Shown one piece after another: positions 57,860 through 64,000 of a stretch of DNA of 64,000 bases; the stretch's first letter is position 1; each line of letters begins with the position of its first letter. The translations under genes and the position numbers were made by a program. Source of the DNA: Echinometra lucunter (Eukaryota > Echinodermata > Echinoidea > Camarodonta > Echinometridae); contig CM057171.1 in assembly GCA_029962745.1 (NCBI GenBank), positions 17,132,163 to 17,196,162 of the forward strand. The letters are read 5' to 3'. The notes beneath the pieces are model-generated. The model ran no database searches and was not told the origin of the DNA. It saw nothing but the letters and a program-made list of their open reading frames with translations.

Positions 57860-57932
57860 ATGTAAATTTTTCATTCGTATATTTTGATTATGAGAAGTAA
57901 ACTCCATGTATTTTTAATCTGAATCTGAATCT
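57860..57932 (+). mobile_element. LINE 3'-end remnant
   Basis: GAGAAGTAAACTCCATGTAT precedes a tandem (GAATCT)n tail at 57919-57937, as in the 3' ends of CR1/L2-group LINEs. No coding part remains. Confidence 0.45.
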
Positions 57933-58204
57933 GAATCTTACTTTGACGGGTTATTATAGACTTGTTCCCGTGTTCTGTTTTAAACGAATCCTTCCAGGCA
58001 TTGCAACCGAAGGGGGGAAATGTTTTTTTAGAGAAAGGGTATATGAAACAGTGCCAAAAGAAGCCATTGTACTTTAGCGTAAAACTATGTTATGGTGATC
58101 AAATAAAGGGCACAAAAATAAAACAGCCTCACTTTCTTGAGATTAAAAGCCCTTAGCTTAACCATTACGGTACCAATGGTAAAATTTTTCAAGCTTACAA
58201 TTCC

Positions 58205-58535
58205 ATTCCAATGTGTTATCATTATCATTATCATCATACTGTTGATTATAACTTATTCTTGACCATTTTTTGTTCAAATTTTACGCAATTACTGTACAGC
58301 ATGTCCCTCCGTTCTAATTTAGCTCAAAACTGTTTTGTATATTTTGGGTCATCATTCCTCTGTATGTTGATTTCAACATTCTTCTGTATTCATGTCAACA
58401 TTCTTCTGTATGTTTTAGTTGTGTTTTCTACAAACTCTGCATGTAAATTTTAAATTTCCTTTACACTTTGCAAATGCCTATTAATTATGTTTATATTAAA
58501 AGGAAAATAAACCCAATCCAATCCAATCAAATGGT
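58205..58535 (+). mobile_element. LINE 3'-end remnant
   Basis: An AT-rich, T-rich stretch ends GGAAAATAAACCCAATCCAATCC AAT, that is, an AATAAA-like signal then a (CCAAT)n tail. It is likely a third independent LINE 3' end in the intergenic interval. Confidence 0.45.
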
Positions 58536-59577
58536 ACAAATAGTGATTGGAGGGTAGGCTATAATGTCCATATTACCGTGTTCGGTACCATGGGTACCTC
58601 TGTACCATTTACAAGGGAAGAGACTCGGAATGTCGGCCCCCAGTCCCCGGGGGAGTTGTCCTGATACGAGGGATCACAAGACCGACGGCCCATCAGACTA
58701 ACTTTTCAATCCCGTAGACCTCTGGACGAAGTTTTTCTCTTTTGCTAATGGTTTACGAGAGCGCTCATATCGGTCTTGTTTTTTATAAGAGCAGAAGGGG
58801 AACACAAGAGATGGGGAGGGGGGGGGGGGGGGTAAAAATGGCAAACTGAAAACGATACAGAAAATATGAGTTGAGAATAGGCCAAATAAGTAATGAAACA
58901 AATAAGGATAATTAGGGGCCTCGGAAGCGGGGGTGGGGTGGGGGATACACCCCCTTATTTTGGCTAAAAATAAAACAAAAATTCATTGTAAAAACTTAAT
59001 ATTTAAATTGTATATTGCTCATTGCATAGGCTTGCAAAACCGTGAATCGACCAAGGGCTTCTGGGGGCTCCGCCTCCTGAGCCCGCCAGGGGCCCTACAG
59101 CCCCTAGACTCCGCCTCCACCCCCTCTAACTAAAATTTAAAAAATAAATGAATAACATTCCGCGGCACATTATTAATGTAGTAAGAAAGAAGAGTATCAG
59201 TGGAAGTGGAATAATATGAGCAAAGGAAAATGGCAGACACGGCAGATTGAAAGGAAAGAGGGCCCAAGATAAAATGAGGGTCAAACAACTTGTGAATAGC
59301 ATGAAATTTATAAGATATTCATTTAAATTCAAGGAGAAAGTGGGGAATGTTAATAAAGCTAATAAATAATAATGTTATTAAGGTGATGTTCACCTTACAC
59401 TGGATGTGCGGTTACAAAAACTGAATGAGATACCAAACGTAGAAGTAGGAAAGTAAGAAGCAAAGAACAACGGAAACGTCTGCCACGCCCACTTTCATCA
59501 GGCGATAATTTCAGACTTATAACATAATTGGTCTGCTAGCTTCAGGATTTTTAAGATCGCAATCGAAATTAATCGCA
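58536..59577. other. Intergenic region upstream of parvin
   Basis: A G run at about 58817-58832 and a (GGGGTGG) stretch near 58930-58942 are the only low-complexity features. The parvin promoter and 5' UTR must lie at its right end. No TATA box was identified. Confidence 0.4.
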
Positions 59578-59683
59578 ATGGCTTCCCCGTCGAAAACGCA
59601 AGCAACTCTGAAAAAAGACAAAAAAGAGGAGTCTTTCCTTGACAAAGTCACCACAATAGGAAGGAAAAAGAAAGCAAAAGAAG
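59578..59683 (+). CDS. PARVA: Parvin exon 1
   Basis: It encodes MASPSKTQATLKKDKKEESF then LDKVTTIGRKKKAKE and leaves in phase 1 at donor GTAACG. Vertebrate parvins have KKDDSFLGKLGGTLARRKKAKE at the same place, so the KKxxSFLxK..RKKKAKE pattern is a close match. The start is the first ATG after an in-frame TAA at 59506-59508. The segment is basic and probably unstructured, preceding the CH domains. Confidence 0.85.
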
Positions 59684-60084
59684 GTAACGTAAAGATGTAT
59701 TACATTAAAAAGTTTATTTTATCGTGATTTTGTGAAATACTGGGTTGGTAATTATGGGTTTCGATTTTCGCATTCTTCGCATTCGTTACGAATGTCTCAT
59801 CATCTATTGCCTGATAAATTTCCGTAATTGGGGCGTGGTCTTAGATAAGATTTTGAGTGATTGTGAGAAAATCAGTTGCAAAAAGTACTTGGTCTATTCA
59901 TTGGAAATAAATATCTGTATCAAATACGTCTTACGCACTTAAATTGTGGCTGAAACGGAATGCCTTTATTTCTGTTATTCTTCTATATTCAGTCCCATGT
60001 ACTGAATGTTTTGTGTGTGTTTGATTAAATCAATGATGAACGGTTCATATACTGATATAGAGTCTATGCACCCTGCAAAATACT

Positions 60085-62040
60085 AGCTTAAGGAAGCTCT
60101 TCGTGTTTTTATTCTGATATTTCGCGAAGAGCTGAAGTCCTCTGCATTTGCCCCTGGCCCTGTGGAGACCCATGTAAACAAAGAAATATTTAGAGTAGAG
60201 CGCCTGTGCGGTCATTTGACCTATTTTTACTATATCACAAGTCAGCACATTATATTACCACAACACATACCTATTACTTCATTACACATAGAGACATCAT
60301 CACTCACCACAAGTAAGTCACACAAGTCACCTCCAAAAATCCATCTAAAAAGTCATAGACTCTATACCGGCGTCAAAAATGCAAAATCGGCGCTATATTT
60401 CCAAAGCATGCGAAGGCTTAGGTCCACTGCTAAGAAAAATAGTCACAGAAAAAGCGCTAAAAATAAAGAAATCATCAGTTTTGTAGCAAGACTTTTCGTT
60501 TATCGCAAGCTCTGAGTGTGATGTTATTGGCGAAAAACAAATGAAAAACCAAACCCCCCGTATCTGCCGATGCAGTGACTTCATGTACAAAGTTGAATGC
60601 AAGTCCCCGCTGGCCTTCATTCGACCGCAAGGGGAGCACCGTTGGGCGCAGGAACTTCCGCGATGGACAACCGTGTATGGTGCGGCGCATTTCAGTGGCC
60701 CTCATACGCATTGACATTGTACGCACGATGGGCCCGGTTGAATGATTGCAGGGGGATATCGAATTCAGGGCATGAAACATAGCAATATATTTTCATATTT
60801 TCTAAAATTGTGTGATGTATTTGAAAAAATAACATTGTGATAAAAATAGTTTGATATATTTGACATAAATTTATGTAGATATGATTTTATGGAAAGTAAG
60901 TTTAGCAGCATAAATATTGCAGAAAAGCTTAAGCGGTCGAATTTCGGACACCTTACTCTGTGCCTCCAAATCACACTTTCTCATGCCCGATTAGCCCTGC
61001 AAACACGCACAGGGCTACATTATTGGTATGCTGAGCTGTGCAAATTTATGTGACACTCTGCCCTCTATAGTCAAAGATTGAAATCACTAAAATAATCAAC
61101 AAATTCATTTAAGATACATGTATTTGTTTTTTTTTTATACACCTAGGAGTAGACTCTAGGCCTAGGATAATAAAATATCCTATTTCCATTCCATTCTTCC
61201 AACTGGATGTAGGCCTAAAATATCTTGATCAAGTGAATTTTGAAAAATATTTTTCTGATCACTGGTGACACAGCTCTTGCTCCTCTGTTCCGAAAATTTC
61301 AGTGGTAGAACACTACTTTCCTATTGTCAGCAATTTGCATGCTACAGCACGTCTGTTGTGCGAGGTTAGTATAACCGAGCACTAGTGTGAGTGCCCTGCA
61401 AACTACCTTCGAAGTTCACCAGTTGACTAGTATATCTAACAGTGGTATTAAAACCTAAACTTTATTTTTCAAACTCAAAATATTGACTTCTGATTGATAC
61501 GAGACCCAACTTTCCTGGCAATTTTGCCCCGTGATTAATTTCCATTTCAATAGGGTGACCTCCGACATTGTGAGTTCACCTACACCCGCTGGTCTCTTCC
61601 ACAGGCGAAGAGCGGTACAGCGTTGCACTCTTGCATTCTTGCATGTACTCTGCCTTCGCCGATATGTGCAAGAGTGCATCACTGTAATGCTCATCGCCTT
61701 TGCCCTAAACTAACTGGTGTAGGTGAACTCACAATGTCGAAGGTCGCGATATTGAAATGGAAATTAATCATGCAGCGAAATCGCTAAGAAGGTTGGGTCT
61801 TGTATCAGTCAAAAGTCAATATTTTTAGTTTAAAAAGTAAATTTTAGGTTCTAATACCACAGTTAGATCTACTGGTCCACTGGCATACTGCGAAGGTAGT
61901 TTACAGGGCTAACCAGGCATGAGAAAGTGTGATTTGGAGGCATAATATTTCTTTGTTTACATGGGTCTCCACAGGGGCAAATGGCAGAGGACTTAAGCTC
62001 TTCATGAAATATCAGAATAAAAACACGAAGCGCTTCTAAA
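60085..62040. repeat. ~1.95 kb nested inverted repeat in parvin intron 1
   Basis: Outer arm 60085-60190 (TCTTCGTGTTTTTATTCTGA.., GTGGAGACCCATGTAAACAA) pairs with 61944-62040. A middle arm 60961-61004 (GCCTCCAAATCACACTTTCT, CATGCC.GATTAGCCCTG) pairs with 61905-61943. The inner palindrome is 61393-61910. On the left the arm is split by two stretches absent from the right arm: 60191-60960 and 61005-61392. The second is bounded by the 11-bp direct repeat GCCCTGCAAAC. Confidence 0.85.
61393..61910. repeat. Inner foldback, ~240 bp arms, short loop
   Basis: CAAACTACCTTCG, GTGGTATTAAAACCTAAA, ATTAATTTCCATTTCAATA and GACATTGTGAGTTCACCTAC on the left are each matched in reverse complement on the right, in mirror order. 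The loop at about 61640-61670 is only some 30 bp. Confidence 0.88.
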
Positions 62041-63031
62041 GCAAGCAAAATATATGCAATACGATGTGTTCAATGCGCCAAACTTCCAGTGTGACCAAGC
62101 AACAAAAATATCATCAAGGTTTGCCAAAAAGAATCGGTGATTTTCCTTTATTCCTTGTAATATATGATAAGTTAGAAATCTGGGTAAAATTTGTACCAGT
62201 CTGGCAGTCAGTTTCAAAACAAAATAAAGATTTGTATTCATTTATTACATGTGCGTAGCCTTAAGACCTTTTCATTTTGTTAAACAAAATTTGACAATGG
62301 CATTGATTATCGACTTGAAAATACACTGTATGCATTGTTGACATTCGTGACTCGTCCATCATAATTTTCACTACTAAGAGCATAGCTTTAGCCCCCCCCC
62401 CCCCCCTCCCCCCATTGCTCTTTCGGTATAATTTGCTGGCGCTTATGCAGAAGTGGCAGAACATCAGGTTCAGTCAGACAATGAAAGTGGAGGGGCACTT
62501 GTTCACCTCTTGTTTGACAGACAAAAGGTGCCCCCTCAATTTCTTTGTCAAAGCCAGACCTTCTGCCTTTTCTGCACTTATGTAGATCTACTTGTAACAG
62601 TTACAAATTTATTCTATTTTTTTCTTTCAGATTATACTATTGCCATTAATGTATGTTATCAATCAAATTGGACATTACCAGGCGCACCAGCTACTTTCAT
62701 GGCACTGCAATTCATGGCGCCATTTTTATCCTTTAGTAGGGTCTATACTATAGTAACACACATTGTTAAACAGAGCAACACTTACCAACACCACTGCACA
62801 AAGTCACTTATACTCTTTCAAAAGTGGTATTGATTTGATTAGCAAATACATGTACCAGCACCAAAACATCAGTGAAATACAGAAAATTCAACTTGCCAAT
62901 GTTGGAAAACATGATTCCAAAAATGCAATCCGTAATTTTACGTCCATTCTGTAAATAAACTTTCGCATGTTATGACTGTCTGTGGCCATTCCTACACACT
63001 GCACATGAAATTCTATAATATTGCTATGAGT
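62041..63031. other. Parvin intron 1, nothing recognised
   Basis: A C-rich tract lies at 62394-62413. Open frames near 62453-62833 have no recognisable domain, and no exon is supported. Confidence 0.4.

Positions 63032-63068
<37 letters not shown>
63032..63068. repeat. Poly(G) tract, 37 bp
   Basis: An uninterrupted run of 37 G on the plus strand, followed by AGGAG. Its length may be unreliable because such tracts are prone to sequencing error. It is about 180 bp upstream of parvin exon 2. Confidence 0.85.
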
Positions 63069-63069
<1 letters not shown>

Positions 63070-63244
63070 GGAGCACCAGTCATAACACCACAGTCACCTG
63101 TACATGTATACCATAGATAGTCCAGACAGTACAGGGGGGGGGGGTGTGAAAGGGGTTACCTGTAAATAAAATTGTACATGTTTTGGTGAGTGAACCGCTT
63201 TTGAATTTTTCTTTCTTTTCCTTCTTTTTTTTTTTTTTAAATAG

Positions 63245-63325
63245 ATGACATTAATGACATTGGAAGGCATGCCATTGAATCTCCTGCCAGTCCTGTGGAT
63301 ATCAACCCAGACACATTTATCATGG
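63245..63325 (+). CDS. PARVA: Parvin exon 2
   Basis: The exon lies between acceptor T-rich..AAATAG and donor GTGAGTAA. It is 81 nt, phase 1 in and phase 1 out. It encodes DDINDIGRHAIESPASPVDI then NPDTFIM. Vertebrate parvins continue VSELQEEGMNAINLPLSPIPFELDPEDTML here, so the AI..P.SP...L/I.P.DT.(I/M) spacing is conserved. Phase compatibility with exon 1 (G+AT giving D) supports the junction. Confidence 0.82.
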
Positions 63326-63390
63326 GTGAGTAAAGGCTGCTTCTTCAATGATGCCAACTGTTCCTTTTTTTCAGTATTTTGTACCTTTTT

Positions 63391-63801
63391 TTAACCCATT
63401 CGTGACAGAGGCCCACTTTTTGTGGTTTGGCCTAATATCTTTTAATGCAAAGCCCTAAAAAATCATACCAAATACATGAGCAGAAAGAGCAAAAAATTCT
63501 ACACAAACTGCCCATTTTGGTTGCATCAATATTCATCGTTGATGTTGAAAATTTTTTAAAGGAAAATAAGCATTAAAATCCTTAACTTGGCAATGTGATA
63601 GAAAGTTAAGAATCACCATTTTCCCCTGCAAATTGGCAACTTTTTGACTTATCATAATTTCTGTCAATTTGTATTCATTTCTGATACATGACGTTTTATA
63701 AATAAAATGTAGCAATAAAATAAAAATGTTGGAGTTGCCAATTTGAAGAATAAAAGCTGATCAAATTAGGCTTTAAATAATTCCTGTCACGAATGGGTTA
63801 A
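63391..63801 (-). mobile_element. piggyBac-like MITE, family A copy 5
   Basis: TTAACCCATTCGTGACAG and CTGTCACGAATGGGTTAA bound the copy. At 411 bp it is highly similar to copy 4 and copy 3. It lies 65 bp downstream of parvin exon 2, inside intron 2. Confidence 0.92.
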
Positions 63802-64000
63802 AAGGGAAATAGACTGCAGATTTCAAACAAAATACTGTTTTTCCTGAACTTCATTGCTGTACAGTTCTATGGCGTAAAGTAGGATACTCTTTTTTCCCAC
63901 TCATAATATTGTGTTCACACATAAAAATACTGCAAAACTTTATGAAAGGTTGACGCCTGGGATGTTTTCGTGCTTTTTTCATCCATCTCTCTCTTCCTCT

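Larger units (their letters stand above)
59578..63325 (+). other. PARVA: Parvin gene, 5' part
   Basis: Two exons join in phase 1 and give about 62 codons that match the N-terminus of alpha/beta-parvin, upstream of the two calponin-homology domains, which must lie right of the window. Parvins bind ILK and F-actin and link integrins to the cytoskeleton. Whether this is orthologous to PARVA or PARVB cannot be decided (invertebrates usually have one), so the symbol is indicative. Confidence 0.8.

Noticed and set aside
62453..62833. 126-residue plus-strand open frame before parvin exon 2
   Set aside because: No recognised domain; splice phase from exon 1 to 63245 is already satisfied, and the frame contains intron-like T-rich sequence.

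Overview
This is animal nuclear DNA: intron-rich, AT-rich, with canonical GT-AG splice sites, no operons and a very dense load of short inverted-repeat transposons. The two genes have clear animal orthologues. The repeats (CTGGGCCC..TTTCATAAA miniature elements, DR1-bearing ~150 bp satellites, tRNA-derived SINEs, CR1-group LINEs) and the splicing layout point to a marine invertebrate deuterostome, most plausibly an echinoderm such as a sea urchin. The species is an inference; no sequence here fixes it.

Layout. The left 50 kb is the 5' part of one minus-strand gene, the myosin phosphatase targeting subunit (PPP1R12/MYPT). Its start codon is at 50304 and seven exons were recovered: 50304-50038, 33607-33477, 22289-22171, 17006-16847, 14851-14707, 13966-13892 and 7093-7029. 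Together they give 962 nt of continuous open frame, about 320 codons. They cover the PP1-binding KVKF motif, the ankyrin-repeat domain and the start of the basic linker; the rest lies beyond the left edge. Introns run from 0.7 to 16.4 kb. From 50.3 to 59.6 kb is an intergenic interval holding a near-complete CR1-group LINE (53.28-56.66 kb). From 59578 rightwards is the start of a plus-strand parvin gene: exons 59578-59683 and 63245-63325, with the rest beyond the right edge. The two genes are divergently arranged. MYPT recruits PP1 to myosin light chain, and parvin is the actin-binding partner of ILK and PINCH at integrin adhesions, so both act on actomyosin and adhesion.

Almost everything else is repeat. 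Families defined here by comparing copies within the window: (A) a ~413 bp piggyBac-like MITE flanked by TTAA, five near-complete copies plus decayed ones; (hAT) a CAGGGAAAAAA-ended element with 8-bp target duplications, three ~190 bp copies and one 1275 bp copy; (B) a TTAAAGGCATTG-ended element; (C) a ~400 bp repeat in two opposite copies; (D, E) short dispersed repeats; (F) CTGGGCCC..TTTCATAAA MITEs; a pogo/Tigger-type MITE; tRNA-derived SINEs; and several long foldbacks. The largest foldback is a ~1.95 kb nested inverted repeat in parvin intron 1. The most notable gene-level oddity is repeated local duplication of MYPT exon 4.

Most short open frames are chance products of simple repeats or transposons and were left out.
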